In this document: positions 25,524 through 36,065 of the stretch, in pieces | How positions within the stretch are numbered: position 1 is the stretch's first letter | Layout: the number at the start of each line of letters is the position of its first letter | Assembly (NCBI RefSeq): GCF_002632875.1 | Contig: NZ_NJCX01000024.1 | Span: 1-64,000 of the forward strand | Source of the DNA: Xenorhabdus kozodoii | GTDB lineage: Bacteria; Pseudomonadota; Gammaproteobacteria; Enterobacterales; Enterobacteriaceae | Length of the DNA: 64,000 nt | Direction: 5' to 3' | Made by a program: the position numbers and the translations under genes | The notes under the pieces: generated by a model | What the model saw: the letters and a program-made list of their open reading frames with translations, nothing else | The model's database searches: none | What the model was told of the DNA's origin: nothing

Positions 25524-26948
25524 TTAGTTATCAAAACGTTTTGCTTTATAAGTTGGATGTTTTAGGTTCTCAACGGAGAAAATATCATCTAATTCAGTTT
25601 CGGTCAGCAGACCGCGTTCAAGCACGACTTCGCGGACGCTCTTGCCTGTTTCAGCGCAGATCTTACCTACGATATCGCCATTGTGGTGACCAATGAATGG
25701 GTTCAGATAAGTCACGATCCCGATAGAGTTGAATACGAAACTTTCGCAGACTTTCCTATTGGCAGTAATCCCATTGATACATTTTTCAACCAAATTACGG
25801 CATGCATTGTTCAGGATAGACATAGATTCAAACATCGCCTGACCAATCGCCGGTTCCATGACGTTAAGCTGCAACTGCCCCGCTTCTGCTGCCATCGTGA
25901 TACAGGTATCGTTACCGATAACTTTGAAGCAAACCTGGTTAACCACTTCTGGCACAACAGGGTTAACTTTAGCTGGCATGATGGAAGAGCCTGCTTGTAA
26001 TTCTGGCAGGTTGATTTCATTCAGGCCAGCACGAGGGCCGGAAGAGAGCAGGCGTAAGTCGTTACAAATCTTGGACATTTTAACAGCCAGACGCTTTAAC
26101 GCACTGTGAACCATGACGTAAGCGCCACAGTCAGAGGTGGCTTCTATCAAATCTTCTGCCGGTTGGCAAGGCAAACCTGTGACTTCGGCCAATTTTTCAA
26201 CGACCAGCTTTTGGTAACCTGGTGCGGTATTTAAGCCAGTACCAATAGCGGTGGCACCAAGGTTCACTTCCAGCAGCAGCTCTGCCGTGCGAGTGATGTT
26301 TTTGATTTCTTCTTTCAACAGCACAGAGAAAGCGCGGAATTCTTGGCCCAAAGTCATAGGGACAGCATCTTGCAACTGGGTACGACCCATTTTCAGGATG
26401 TCATCGAATTCAACGCCTTTTTTATCGAAGCCTTCTTTTAGCAACCCAATGGAATCAATTAAGTGCATCAGGGAGTTGTAAACAGCAATACGGAAGCCTG
26501 TAGGATAAGCGTCATTGGTTGACTGGCTTCTGTTTAGGTGATCATTTGGGTTCAGGTACTCATATTCACCTTTTTGATGTCCCATCAGCTCCAGGCCGAT
26601 ATTTGCCAGCACCTCATTGGTGTTCATGTTCAGTGAAGTACCTGCGCCACCCTGAAAGACATCAACAGGGAATTGATCCATACATTTGCCTTTAATCAGG
26701 ATTTCATCACATGCTTTGACAATGATGTCCGCCGCTTTTCCAGGAATAGTATGAAGTTCTTTGTTTGCCAGTGCTGCGGCTTTCTTCACCATCACCATCC
26801 CTCGGATAAATTCCGGTACACTGTTGATGGTACGGTCACTGATATAAAAGTTTTCAATCGCACGTAGAGTGTGAATACCGTAGTAGGCTTCAGCAGGAAC
26901 TTCTCGTTTACCTAACAGGTCTTCTTCGATACGAATGTTGTTTGACAT
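25524..26948 (-). CDS. aspA: Aspartate ammonia-lyase
   Basis: A 474-residue enzyme converting aspartate to fumarate and ammonia, feeding anaerobic fumarate respiration and aspartate catabolism. The fumarase/aspartase signature [19 protein letters not shown] is present, as are [32 protein letters not shown] and [16 protein letters not shown]. The start at 26948 ([18 protein letters not shown]) is set by the AGAAGG just upstream and by family length (about 478); a longer frame to 27026 exists but is not expected. A CRP-type site lies upstream and divergent fxsA follows, as in E. coli. The usual cotranscription with dcuA is interrupted here. Confidence 0.97.
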   Translation of the reverse strand: MSNNIRIEEDLLGKREVPAEAYYGIHTLRAIENFYISDRTINSVPEFIRGMVMVKKAAALANKELHTIPGKAADIIVKACDEILIKGKCMDQFPVDVFQGGAGTSLNMNTNEVLANIGLELMGHQKGEYEYLNPNDHLNRSQSTNDAYPTGFRIAVYNSLMHLIDSIGLLKEGFDKKGVEFDDILKMGRTQLQDAVPMTLGQEFRAFSVLLKEEIKNITRTAELLLEVNLGATAIGTGLNTAPGYQKLVVEKLAEVTGLPCQPAEDLIEATSDCGAYVMVHSALKRLAVKMSKICNDLRLLSSGPRAGLNEINLPELQAGSSIMPAKVNPVVPEVVNQVCFKVIGNDTCITMAAEAGQLQLNVMEPAIGQAMFESMSILNNACRNLVEKCINGITANRKVCESFVFNSIGIVTYLNPFIGHHNGDIVGKICAETGKSVREVVLERGLLTETELDDIFSVENLKHPTYKAKRFDN

Positions 26949-27328
26949 GAGAACCTTCTTAAAATTAGATACGTTTTTTGGCTGTTCTATTAAGTGTTTG
27001 TTGAGAAATAATGTTGCCGACAACAATTTCCTTGATATTAGATACTTATCACGAAATTGCTGGCGCGATCATATGTGGATTTGTCAGAAATGCCTTGAAC
27101 CTGGATCACTTTATAGTGCTATTTTATTGATGAAATTACATATGTGTGACTAAGGTCACGATTACGGAGGGCGAAAGTTAAGTGTTTTAAGTATTGAAAA
27201 CGGCCATGATTATCCCCACTTGTATTACCTGACACCATAATTATGTGATCTACCCCTCTATTAGATGTCTAACATAGTGTGAATGATCAAATAGTATGAA
27301 CTCTCAATAGTAATGAAAGGAGAACCAC
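26949..27328. other. Divergent aspA / fxsA control region
   Basis: 380 non-coding bases between two divergently read genes. It holds a CRP-like site (27145-27160, listed separately) and must hold the promoters of both genes. I could not assign -35/-10 boxes with confidence. The fxsA ribosome binding site GGAGAACC precedes its GTG. Confidence 0.5.
27145..27160. promoter_or_regulatory. CRP-type binding site upstream of aspA
   Basis: TGTGA-CTAAGG-TCACG fits the CRP consensus TGTGA-N6-TCACA at 9 of 10 half-site positions. It lies about 200 bases upstream of the aspA start. aspA is known to be catabolite-activated in E. coli, so the site is plausible; it could also act on fxsA. Confidence 0.6.
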
Positions 27329-27862
27329 GTGCGTTGGCTCCCGCTTATCCTTATATGTCTTCTGGTCTACATCGAGTCCGTCCTGTTTGTTCGGCTTGCC
27401 TCTGAAGTTGGGGTTTTGTTGACTCTGTTACTGGTTATTCTTACCTCTTGTCTTGGTGTATCCCTTGTGCGTAATCAAGGCATCAAGAATTTTATCTCTA
27501 TGCAGCAAAAAATCGCGGTTGGTGAAAATCCTGCCGAAGAAGCGGTGAAAAGTGTTTCTCTGGTTATCGCGGGATTCTTATTGATCCTGCCGGGTTTCTT
27601 CACCGATTTTCTCGGATTACTGCTGTTATTGACGCCTGTACAGAAACTCCTGACAGCGAAGTTATTGCCTTATATTAAGTTTTACCGTCCGAATACTTTT
27701 AATGGTTCCGGTAATCGTGGTGGCGGTTATGGTCAGAGTGGGCAGACTTTTGAGGGAGAATATGAGCGCAGGCAAGAGGGGGCTCCCCATATCCTGGATG
27801 ACCAAAAATCCGATAACTCCCCAAATAAGGGTGAGTCTGGCAGTGAACACAATAAGAAATGA
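27329..27862 (+). CDS. fxsA: Membrane protein FxsA
   Basis: A 177-residue inner-membrane protein of the FxsA family; E. coli FxsA, when overproduced, relieves F-plasmid exclusion of phage T7, and its normal role is unknown. It starts at a GTG (MRWLPLILICLLVYIESVLF) behind GGAGAACC, with membrane helices at about 3-20, 27-45 and 75-98 (VIAGFLLILPGFFTDFLGLL) and a hydrophilic, Gly-rich tail (NGSGNRGGGYGQSGQ). It lies between aspA and groS as in E. coli. Confidence 0.92.
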   Translation: MRWLPLILICLLVYIESVLFVRLASEVGVLLTLLLVILTSCLGVSLVRNQGIKNFISMQQKIAVGENPAEEAVKSVSLVIAGFLLILPGFFTDFLGLLLLLTPVQKLLTAKLLPYIKFYRPNTFNGSGNRGGGYGQSGQTFEGEYERRQEGAPHILDDQKSDNSPNKGESGSEHNKK

Positions 27863-27928
27863 TTGCTTGCTGCGTTGGCTGAAATTTCAGTGGATGAGAA
27901 AAAAGTAAAATATTTTTTGCTACCCACC

Positions 27929-27957
27929 CTTGAAGTCATGATCCCAAGCCCCAATTT
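27929..27957 (+). promoter_or_regulatory. Sigma-32 heat-shock promoter of groSL
   Basis: CTTGAA (27929-27934), 14 bases, then CCCCAATTT (27949-27957), matching the RpoH consensus CTTGAA-N(11-16)-CCCCAT. It is 84 bases upstream of the groS start, as expected for the E. coli groE heat-shock promoter. Confidence 0.85.
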
Positions 27958-28040
27958 GTAGCTTCATGGTACTGGTTCTGTTGGGTTCTGGTATCAATCC
28001 TCTTTACCTGATATGGACTTTATTTATAGGAGATCTCTCA

Positions 28041-28334
28041 ATGAAAATTCGTCCATTACATGACCGCGTTATCGTTAAGCGTACAGAAGTTGAATCAAAA
28101 TCCGCTGGCGGCATTGTTCTGACGGGATCTGCTGCGGGCAAATCTACCCGTGGAAAAATTTTAGCAGTCGGCCATGGCCGCATCCTCGAAAACGGGGAAG
28201 TGAAAGCGCTGGATGTAAAAGTGGGTGATACCGTCATTTTTAATGAAGGTTACGGCGTTAAAACAGAAAAGATCGATAATGAAGAAGTATTGATCATGTC
28301 TGAAAGCGATATTCTGGCAATTGTTGAAGCGTAA
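28041..28334 (+). CDS. groS: Co-chaperonin GroES
   Basis: A 97-residue co-chaperonin that caps GroEL and closes the folding chamber. The sequence [16 protein letters not shown], the mobile loop [20 protein letters not shown] and the C-terminal [14 protein letters not shown] are canonical. The start at 28041 has GGAGATC upstream; an upstream in-frame ATG (27966) would add a non-homologous leader through the promoter and is rejected. It is followed 58 bases later by groL. Confidence 0.98.
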   Translation: MKIRPLHDRVIVKRTEVESKSAGGIVLTGSAAGKSTRGKILAVGHGRILENGEVKALDVKVGDTVIFNEGYGVKTEKIDNEEVLIMSESDILAIVEA

Positions 28335-28380
28335 TTGAGAATCTAGTTACGCTTAGATCTTCTTAATTGAATGAATTTAA

Positions 28381-30039
<1,659 letters not shown>

Positions 30040-30090
30040 TGCTGTTCACCCTGATGATGGAATTACCCATCTGTTAGGACAAGCCTTTGA

Positions 30091-30127
30091 AGGCGAGCAA
30101 GGAAAACTTGCTCGCCTTTTTATTTTT
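30091..30127 (+). terminator. Terminator of groSL
   Basis: Stem AGGCGAGCAAG / CTTGCTCGCCT with a five-base loop followed by a run of T (TTTTTATTTTTTT), about 50 bases after the groL stop codon. Confidence 0.92.
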
Positions 30128-30198
30128 TTGTCCTGATGAGAGACAAAAGGGTATATTTGTCACCACGGTAGGAATTTCTATAACCAATGAGGGAAGTT

Positions 30199-30540
30199 AT
30201 GCGAATTAAAATTTTGTTTGGTGCGGCAGCATTCTTGTTGGCAGGGTGTACAACAACTCACCAACTCACCTCCGCAGGCACTCATGTCCGTTTTGTGGAT
30301 GAGCAACCCGCGAGTGAATGTCAGCGGTTAGGTGAAGTTACTGGCATTCAAAGCAACTGGCTTAATGGCGTTAGTAATGAGAGCAGTTCTATGCGCAGTG
30401 CAGCCAACGACTTACGTAATAAAGCAGCTGAAATGGGCGGCAATGTTATTTATGGCGTAAATAGTCCGTCCGAGGGATTGTTGGCGAGTTTTGTCCCCGT
30501 GGATAGCAAAATGGTTGGCCAGGTCTATAAGTGCCCCTAA
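30199..30540 (+). CDS. yjeI: DUF4156 lipoprotein YjeI
   Basis: A 113-residue lipoprotein with signal peptide and lipobox LLAGC (Cys at about residue 18), then a small conserved domain with a second Cys pair (ASECQRLG and VYKCP at the C-terminus) and NDLRNKAAEMGGNVIYG typical of the DUF4156/RcsF-like lipoproteins. The start at 30199 is chosen for the GAGGGA directly upstream; 30187 has none. It is located downstream of groL as in E. coli. Function unknown. Confidence 0.82.
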   Translation: MRIKILFGAAAFLLAGCTTTHQLTSAGTHVRFVDEQPASECQRLGEVTGIQSNWLNGVSNESSSMRSAANDLRNKAAEMGGNVIYGVNSPSEGLLASFVPVDSKMVGQVYKCP

Positions 30541-30753
30541 GCATTAATGCCATCAGTCCAATGAAATAAAAAACAAAAATATTGCCCCGAAGACCAGATG
30601 GTGCCGTTTATGGGTATGTAATGCAAAAAATCGATGGGGCTAGTGATAAAGTGGTTTGGGCAATGCCCAGAAAGAATGTTTCGCGTATACATTTAGCTTC
30701 TGTACATTGCCCGTTAAAAAGCGCTTTATTGGTGGTGGCGCGGCCTAATCTTA

Positions 30754-31785
30754 TCACTCGTTTTGGGCTAGCCCTAAATCCAGCGGTGTTTTGCTTGGTT
30801 CTCCACCAATTTCCCTTGTCAGGCCAGGAACCAGATAACCCGATACTTTAGTCAATAATTCTCGCATGATAGCTTTTGCTTCTTCATCATCCACAAGAAA
30901 ATGTGCCGCGCCTTGAACTTTATCCAAAACGTGAATGTAGTAAGGCAATATACCTGCGTCGAAGAGTGCATGACTTAAGTCAGCCAGAGTATCTGCATTA
31001 TTATTGATATCACGTAACATCACACTTTGGTTCAGTAGTGTCACGCCAGCTTGTTTTAGCCGTGTCATGCTTGTGCGGAACGCATCATCAATTTCATTGG
31101 CATGGTTGATGTGCGTTACCATGATCACCTGTAAGCGGGTTTGTGCTAAACGGTTGCACAGCGAAAGTGTAATGCGATCAGGGATCACAACCGGCAAGCG
31201 GGTATGAATGCGTAACCGCTTAATATGTGCAATGGATTCAATGTGGCTGATTAACCAGTCCAGTTCATGATCCTTAGCCATTAGCGGATCACCGCCAGAA
31301 AAGATAATTTCATCCAGTTCAGGGTGCTGTTCAATATAATTTAAGGCAAGCTGCCAGTTGTTTTTGTTACCTTTATTGTCCTCATAAGGAAAATGACGAC
31401 GAAAACAATAACGACAATTAACCGCACAGCCCCCTTTGACCAATAGCAAGGCGCGATTGCGGTATTTATGCAATAGGCCAGGAACAATACTCCGTTGTTC
31501 ATCCAATGGATCAGTGGAAAAACCAGGAGACGTTGCAAACTCTTCCCGTGAGGTCAGAACTTGTAATAGCAAGGGATCACGGGGATCACCCTTTTTCATC
31601 CGTGCCACAAATGCTCTCGGTACACGCAGCGGAAATAAACGCTTCGCATCATTACCTTCTTGTAGCATCGTATGCGTGTTTAAGGATAATAGTTGCAATA
31701 ATTCACTGGGATTTGTAATAACATCCGCAAGATGTTGTAGCCAGGCTTCTCTGGCGGGGGGTATATGGGTTATAATATGTGCCAT
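30754..31785 (-). CDS. epmB: EF-P beta-lysylation protein EpmB (lysine 2,3-aminomutase family)
   Basis: A 343-residue radical-SAM, PLP-dependent aminomutase that converts alpha-lysine to beta-lysine for modification of elongation factor P. The iron-sulfur motif CAVNCRYCFRRHFPYE (CxxxCxxC) and FSGGDPLMAKDHELDWLI are present, with PLP-domain elements near the C-terminus (GILPYYIHVLDKVQGAAHF). It is divergent from its substrate gene efp, 40 bases away, as in E. coli. Confidence 0.95.
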   Translation of the reverse strand: MAHIITHIPPAREAWLQHLADVITNPSELLQLLSLNTHTMLQEGNDAKRLFPLRVPRAFVARMKKGDPRDPLLLQVLTSREEFATSPGFSTDPLDEQRSIVPGLLHKYRNRALLLVKGGCAVNCRYCFRRHFPYEDNKGNKNNWQLALNYIEQHPELDEIIFSGGDPLMAKDHELDWLISHIESIAHIKRLRIHTRLPVVIPDRITLSLCNRLAQTRLQVIMVTHINHANEIDDAFRTSMTRLKQAGVTLLNQSVMLRDINNNADTLADLSHALFDAGILPYYIHVLDKVQGAAHFLVDDEEAKAIMRELLTKVSGYLVPGLTREIGGEPSKTPLDLGLAQNE

Positions 31786-31825
31786 TTTTTTGGCTAAGCC
31801 ATTTGTTAAAAATTAGAGGATCTCC

Positions 31826-32392
31826 ATGGCTACTTATAGTACCAATGAATTCCGTTCAGGTCTTAAAATCATGTTAGATGGCGAGCCGTGCGCTATTCTT
31901 GACAGTGAATTTGTTAAACCAGGTAAAGGTCAGGCATTCGCCCGCGTCCGTATTCGTAAACTGATCTCGGGTAAACTGCTGGAAAAAACTTTCAAATCAA
32001 CAGATTCTGTTGAAAGTGCAGATGTCATGGATATCAACCTGACTTATTTGTACAACGACGGCGAATTCTGGCACTTCATGAATAACGAAACTTTTGAGCA
32101 GTTGGCTGCTGATGCAAAAGCCATTGGTGACAGTGAAAAATGGCTGATCGATCAGGCAGAATGTATTCTGACTCTGTGGGATGGCCGTCCTATCTCTGTC
32201 ACGCCACCCAATTTCGTTGAACTGGAAATCGTTGATACCGATCCAGGTCTGAAAGGTGATACTGCTGGCACCGGCGGTAAACCGGCAACGTTGAGCACCG
32301 GCGCTGTTGTTAAAGTACCTCTGTTTGTGCAAATCGGCGAAGTGATCAAAGTTGATACCCGTTCTGGCGAATACGTTTCTCGCGTAAAATAA
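31826..32392 (+). CDS. efp: Elongation factor P
   Basis: A 188-residue translation factor that rescues ribosomes stalled at polyproline stretches. The modification loop [11 protein letters not shown] carries the lysine (Lys34) that EpmA/EpmB modify. The three beta-barrel domains are of the usual length and the C-terminus [12 protein letters not shown] is canonical. The start is preceded by GAGGATCTCC. Confidence 0.98.
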   Translation: MATYSTNEFRSGLKIMLDGEPCAILDSEFVKPGKGQAFARVRIRKLISGKLLEKTFKSTDSVESADVMDINLTYLYNDGEFWHFMNNETFEQLAADAKAIGDSEKWLIDQAECILTLWDGRPISVTPPNFVELEIVDTDPGLKGDTAGTGGKPATLSTGAVVKVPLFVQIGEVIKVDTRSGEYVSRVK

Positions 32393-32412
32393 TTGCCCTT
32401 GTTATTTTAAAA

Positions 32413-32450
32413 AAACCGCAGCCTCTTCGTCCAGAGGTTGCGGTTTTTTT
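32413..32450 (+). terminator. Terminator of efp
   Basis: Stem AAACCGCAGCCTCT / AGAGGTTGCGGTTT with one G-U pair, a six-base loop and a following run of seven T. Confidence 0.92.
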
Positions 32451-32512
32451 GTTGTCACTCATTGGTTATTATCATTGCGGCTAGCTATAATCCCATTTCA
32501 TCTCTTATCGTT

Positions 32513-32557
32513 ATCCTGGACGACCTGGATAAACGTCATCTTATTGGGGACGACCCC
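32513..32557 (+). promoter_or_regulatory. Guanidine-II (mini-ykkC) riboswitch
   Basis: Two small hairpins, each with an ACGA loop: ATCCTGG-ACGA-CCTGGAT (32513-32530) and GGGG-ACGA-CCCC (32546-32557), separated by a 15-base linker. Paired ACGR-loop hairpins directly before a sugE/gdx ribosome binding site define the guanidine-II class, which binds guanidinium and turns translation on. The AAGGGAAG ribosome binding site lies about 20 bases downstream. Confidence 0.93.
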
Positions 32558-32582
32558 ACTTATCATCATATAAAGGGAAGAC

Positions 32583-32897
32583 ATGTCTTGGTTCATCCTT
32601 CTTATTGCGGGTTTGTTGGAAATAGTGTGGGCAGTGGGCCTGAAATATACTCACGGTTTTTCACGTTTGGTGCCGAGTTTAATGACGATCAGCGCGATGG
32701 TTGTCAGTATGGGGTTACTCGCCTATGCCATGAAAAATCTGCCAGCAGGAACTGCCTATGCCGTGTGGACGGGGATTGGCGCGGTAGGTACGGCAATTTT
32801 TGGCATCATGGTGCTGGGAGAATCGGCGAATTTTGCGCGGATATTGAGCTTGAGTTTGATTGTGATTGGCATTATTGGCTTAAAACTGGCGAGCTGA
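32583..32897 (+). CDS. gdx: Guanidinium exporter Gdx (SugE, SMR family)
   Basis: A 104-residue small multidrug-resistance protein with four membrane helices. The SMR features are [20 protein letters not shown] with the essential Glu13 in helix 1 (LLEIVWAVG), [19 protein letters not shown] in helix 3 and GIIGLKLAS at the end. The SugE-type sequence [16 protein letters not shown] and the guanidine-II riboswitch upstream both indicate a guanidinium/proton antiporter rather than a quaternary-ammonium pump. Confidence 0.95.
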   Translation: MSWFILLIAGLLEIVWAVGLKYTHGFSRLVPSLMTISAMVVSMGLLAYAMKNLPAGTAYAVWTGIGAVGTAIFGIMVLGESANFARILSLSLIVIGIIGLKLAS

Positions 32898-32907
32898 TGG
32901 CCGATAA

Positions 32908-32934
32908 ATAAACCCAGCGCAGGGCTGGGTTTAT
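32908..32934. terminator. Bidirectional terminator between gdx and a Ner-like gene
   Basis: Perfect inverted repeat ATAAACCCAGC / GCTGGGTTTAT with a five-base loop, placed between two convergent genes, with AT-rich flanks on both sides. Confidence 0.75.
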
Positions 32935-32936
32935 CA

Positions 32937-33149
32937 TTATTTCTTTTCATAACGCGAAGGCCATATTTCTTCTGGCGGGCGTCCCAATGCGGCTGCAATG
33001 AGGCGCTCGCCTTTTGGCCAATGTCGTTGCAGTGCGTTGGCAAGGGTTGATGACGCCAGCCCTGCTGTTCGCGACACTTCTGATAGTGTTGTTCCGCGTT
33101 TTTTCAGCTCAGCGATGATGTCAGCAGAATGCCAGTCTTTTTTTTCCAT
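32937..33149 (-). CDS. Ner/SfsB (Nlp)-family DNA-binding protein
   Basis: A 70-residue protein consisting of one lambda-repressor-like helix-turn-helix: DWHSADIIAELKKRGTTLSE, then SRTAGLASSTLANALQRHWP and GERLIAAALGRPPEEIWPSR. This is the pattern of phage Mu Ner and of E. coli SfsB/Nlp. It may be a chromosomal regulator or a leftover phage gene; the targets are unknown. It converges on gdx across a shared terminator. Confidence 0.85.
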   Translation of the reverse strand: MEKKDWHSADIIAELKKRGTTLSEVSRTAGLASSTLANALQRHWPKGERLIAAALGRPPEEIWPSRYEKK

Positions 33150-33306
33150 TCTTAAACCCTCCTGTTATCAGTTAGTAATCATCTTTTTCAATTAAAAAGT
33201 CAGCCAGTATTCAGTAGACTATAAGCCACACATCATAGCATAACTCCTGCTGAAACGTGACTTATAGTCCGTGGTCGGATAAGTAACATGAATCGATACT
33301 TATCGG

Positions 33307-33546
33307 ATGAAAAAATCGAACAATATAAGATCCCTGTTTGGTCAAAGAATTAGGTATCTCAGGAGAGAAGCTGGGATGTCACAAGAGGCTTTTGCCGACA
33401 AGTGTGGATTGGATCGCACTTATGTGAGTGGCATTGAGCGTGGTGTCAGGAATCCTACCTTGGAAATTATCTATGTGATAGCAAATGGACTACAGATTGA
33501 ACTCAATGAATTGTTCGATTTTGGGACAATACCGCCTCCCCGTTAA
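33307..33546 (+). CDS. Small XRE-family helix-turn-helix regulator
   Basis: A 79-residue Cro/C1-type protein: FGQRIRYLRREAGMSQEAFA, then CGLDRTYVSGIERGVRNPTL and a hydrophobic end helix EIIYVIANGLQIELNELF. The DRTYVSGIERGVRNPT recognition helix is like that of restriction-modification controller proteins, but no restriction or methyltransferase gene is beside it. Stand-alone regulator of unknown target. Confidence 0.8.
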   Translation: MKKSNNIRSLFGQRIRYLRREAGMSQEAFADKCGLDRTYVSGIERGVRNPTLEIIYVIANGLQIELNELFDFGTIPPPR

Positions 33547-33809
33547 AACACGCTAGCAAGGGAACAACGCGAGCATTTTGTCAGGGACATAACTTTTATC
33601 AACTCAGCTTCTATACCTTTACTTTCTTTCAGTTGCAACGTCGCAGTCAATAAGGCTGCGATGGCATTCTCTGGCTGCCTGGCTTGAACATTAGGCTGAA
33701 AAATATATTCTATTTTTGAATATGATATTTATTTTTGCCATATTATGGGCGGTGCGGGCTGAAAATTTGGTAAAAAAAGACGTTTGATTCGATATCAATT
33801 GGAAATGAG
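33547..33809. other. Intergenic region with a possible protein-gene remnant
   Basis: The minus strand at about 33560-33720 can be read as VQARQPENAIAALLTATLQL then KESKGIEAELIKVMSL without a start codon. It looks like former coding sequence (amphipathic, normal codon use) but I cannot name the family. The right half is AT-rich and should hold the promoter of the TauE-type permease. Confidence 0.3.
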
Positions 33810-34595
33810 ATGATGCTATTGATCCCTGAACTTGCAATTGGGGCGATTGTTGGTTTGATTATCAGTACTACTGGTGTGGGCGGTGGCGTGATAGTTTTGC
33901 CAATCCTGACCTATTTTTTTGGATTGGATGCATTAGCTTCTGTAGCAACGGCTAATCTTCTTTCAATGCTGATGAAAATATCATCTTCTTATATGCACTT
34001 TCGCATGGGAAATATTCCCTTACGACAATCTTTGATTATTCTGCTGATCATGATACCCGGTACGGTGTTCGCCAGTTATGGCGTCACCATGCTGAGTCAT
34101 TTAAGCCATAATCGGCTACAGCTTGAATGGGGGATCAACCTACTGGTTTTACTGGCTATCTTATTTTCCCTTTATCTTTTTTATCGCCGAATACGCCAGC
34201 CTAAATTACACATAGACCAATCACAACGACAATCTGGGCTGATTAAGCCCCTCTTACTGCCTGGGACAGGAGCCGGATTGGTGCTTGGGGCGACCGGTGT
34301 GGGTGGCGGTGTCGTGGTATTGCCGTTATTGTTGCGCTATGGGCAAATGAGCATTAAGCAAGCGGTCGGTGTTTCCCTCTTTATTACGATGATGTTATCC
34401 GGTTCCTCTGCTTTTGCTTATGCCTACGGCGGGCATACGGATTGGAAACTGGCGTTGGTACTGTTTGTTGGCTCTTTGCTGGCTATCCCTTTTGCCAGAT
34501 ATTTGATAAAGCATATGTCTGATAAAGTACTACAGCATGCCACATTATTTTTGATCTTAGGTAGTGCTGTGTTAATGGGGAGTCGATTAGTTTGA
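33810..34595 (+). CDS. TauE/SafE (YfcA-like) family permease
   Basis: A 261-residue membrane protein with about eight helices built from two related halves; each half begins with a glycine-rich motif, GLIISTTGVGGGVIVLPILT near residue 20 and GLVLGATGVGGGVVVLPLLL near 160. That duplicated TGVGGG-(I/V)-V-LP pattern defines the TauE/SafE family, which moves sulfonates, sulfite or related small anions. The substrate here is not known. It converges on the nucleoside hydrolase gene over a large hairpin. Confidence 0.85.
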   Translation: MMLLIPELAIGAIVGLIISTTGVGGGVIVLPILTYFFGLDALASVATANLLSMLMKISSSYMHFRMGNIPLRQSLIILLIMIPGTVFASYGVTMLSHLSHNRLQLEWGINLLVLLAILFSLYLFYRRIRQPKLHIDQSQRQSGLIKPLLLPGTGAGLVLGATGVGGGVVVLPLLLRYGQMSIKQAVGVSLFITMMLSGSSAFAYAYGGHTDWKLALVLFVGSLLAIPFARYLIKHMSDKVLQHATLFLILGSAVLMGSRLV

Positions 34596-34604
34596 CAAAA
34601 ATGT

Positions 34605-34645
34605 CCTTGACCATTGAGGCGGAAGGGCAGTCTCAATGGTCAAGG
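34605..34645. terminator. Bidirectional terminator between permease and nucleoside hydrolase genes
   Basis: A 14-bp inverted repeat CCTTGACCATTGAG / CTCAATGGTCAAGG with a 13-base loop, placed between convergent genes and flanked by A/T-rich sequence. Confidence 0.7.
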
Positions 34646-34670
34646 GATAGATCAAATAAAATCAATAACA

Positions 34671-35621
34671 TCAGTAAGTTGTTTCACCTATATTTTTCAG
34701 GGCATCAATCACTAATTGCCAGAATTTGGCATGATCCAATTTGACAGCCACTTGCGTATGGCAATCCTCAGGTGGCGGAAAACGAAAATCTGCCACTGTC
34801 ATTCCTGTTGTTAAAGTGCCTGTCAGTTCAATATCAATGGGGACTTTTTGGGTCGTTATAACATCAGGGTTGATCACATAGGCTACGGCACAGGGATCAT
34901 GCACAGGCGGATAACCGAATCCTTGATGCTCACGATACCTATCGCCATAAAATTTCAGTGCATCCAAAACGAATTGGCTGGAACGTGTTTTAATCTGGGC
35001 GATGGCTTCAATAATTTCAGGTGTTGCTTGCGCTTGGTGAGTGAGATCTAAACCAACCATCGTCAGCGGCCATTTTTCATTAAAAACAATGTGTGCAGCT
35101 TCTGGATCGATCAGAATATTGAACTCTGCCACTGCACTTTTGTTTCCTTTATGATAACCCCCTCCCATTAATACAACTTCCTTGACACGCTCAACAATTT
35201 GCGGTGCCTTACGTGCCGCCATTGCGATATTGGTCAAACCCGCGGTTGGAACCAAAGTCACACTCTTGGGTGGGTTTTCCATAATCACATCAATAATGAG
35301 ATCAACTGCATGGCGAGCATCCAGTTTCATGTCAGGTTCGGGAAGAATAGGACCATCCAGACCTGTTTCACCATGAATGTCGGGGGCTGTCTTGATCTCT
35401 CGAACAAGTGGGCGGTGGCAACCGGCTGCGAAAGGGACATGACGAATATTAGCGATGCGTGCAATACAAAGGGCATTGCGGGTAACTTTATTCAGGGTTT
35501 GGTTACCAACAACGGTCGTTACAGCTAACAGTTCAATACTGGGAGTCCCGTGGGCAAGCAAGAGAGCAATGGCATCATCATGGCCGGGATCGCAGTCAAG
35601 GATAATTTTTTTGGGCAGCAT
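34671..35621 (-). CDS. Inosine/uridine-preferring nucleoside hydrolase
   Basis: A 316-residue enzyme cleaving the N-glycosidic bond of ribonucleosides to base and ribose. The calcium-binding signature KKIILDCDPGHDDAIALLLA is at the N-terminus, with PTAGLTNIAMAARKAP, VVLMGGGYHKGNKSAVAEFN and the catalytic-His region VHDPCAVAYVINPD. The length fits the RihA/B/C group, but I cannot tell which. The ATG at 35621 is chosen for AAAGGAATAAAT upstream and because the signature follows directly. Confidence 0.93.
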   Translation of the reverse strand: MLPKKIILDCDPGHDDAIALLLAHGTPSIELLAVTTVVGNQTLNKVTRNALCIARIANIRHVPFAAGCHRPLVREIKTAPDIHGETGLDGPILPEPDMKLDARHAVDLIIDVIMENPPKSVTLVPTAGLTNIAMAARKAPQIVERVKEVVLMGGGYHKGNKSAVAEFNILIDPEAAHIVFNEKWPLTMVGLDLTHQAQATPEIIEAIAQIKTRSSQFVLDALKFYGDRYREHQGFGYPPVHDPCAVAYVINPDVITTQKVPIDIELTGTLTTGMTVADFRFPPPEDCHTQVAVKLDHAKFWQLVIDALKNIGETTY

Positions 35622-36065
35622 ATTTATTCCTTTCCAGAGATTATACCTTTTATTTTTCAAGTTACTGTTTTGTCGGTTACAACTCGAAACTTATTAGGTA
35701 CATAGGTAAATATCTACTTTCAGAATAATTCATGGTCAAAAAAATTCCTCCAAAACCTATCACAAAACCAAAATGTAAAAGCAATAATTTAACAATAAAT
35801 ATTTTAATAATTGCGATTTGATTAACACAAAGGCAACAAATGATTTGAGCATTTTAAGTACATATGATTCATATATATCAAGCATGAAATGCATGAATGC
35901 TATTTTATCAATTTATTAACTTATTAATATTTTGCTTTTGTTTGTTTTGTTAATACATCTGGACAACTTACGTTCAATAAATGTGATAAACCTCCCTGAG
36001 AAAAGGAATCGCAAGGTGATTGGTTGTACACCATCAGGGGTAAGCAAATGCTCATGGGGTATAAC
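35622..36065. other. AT-rich divergent promoter region
   Basis: 444 non-coding bases between the nucleoside hydrolase gene and the amine-oxidation cassette, very rich in A and T (35750-35960). It should carry promoters for both directions. No named binding site recognised. Confidence 0.4.

Noticed and set aside
30582-30851. An 89-codon plus-strand frame between yjeI and epmB
   Set aside because: It overlaps the end of epmB on the other strand, has no clear ribosome binding site and shows no family motif.
32438-32911. A 157-codon plus-strand frame overlapping gdx
   Set aside because: It is the wrong frame across the riboswitch and the gdx gene; the in-frame SMR exporter is clearly the real gene.
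33307-33546. Restriction-modification controller protein
   Set aside because: The helix-turn-helix resembles C proteins, but no methyltransferase or endonuclease gene is adjacent, so only a generic regulator call is supported.
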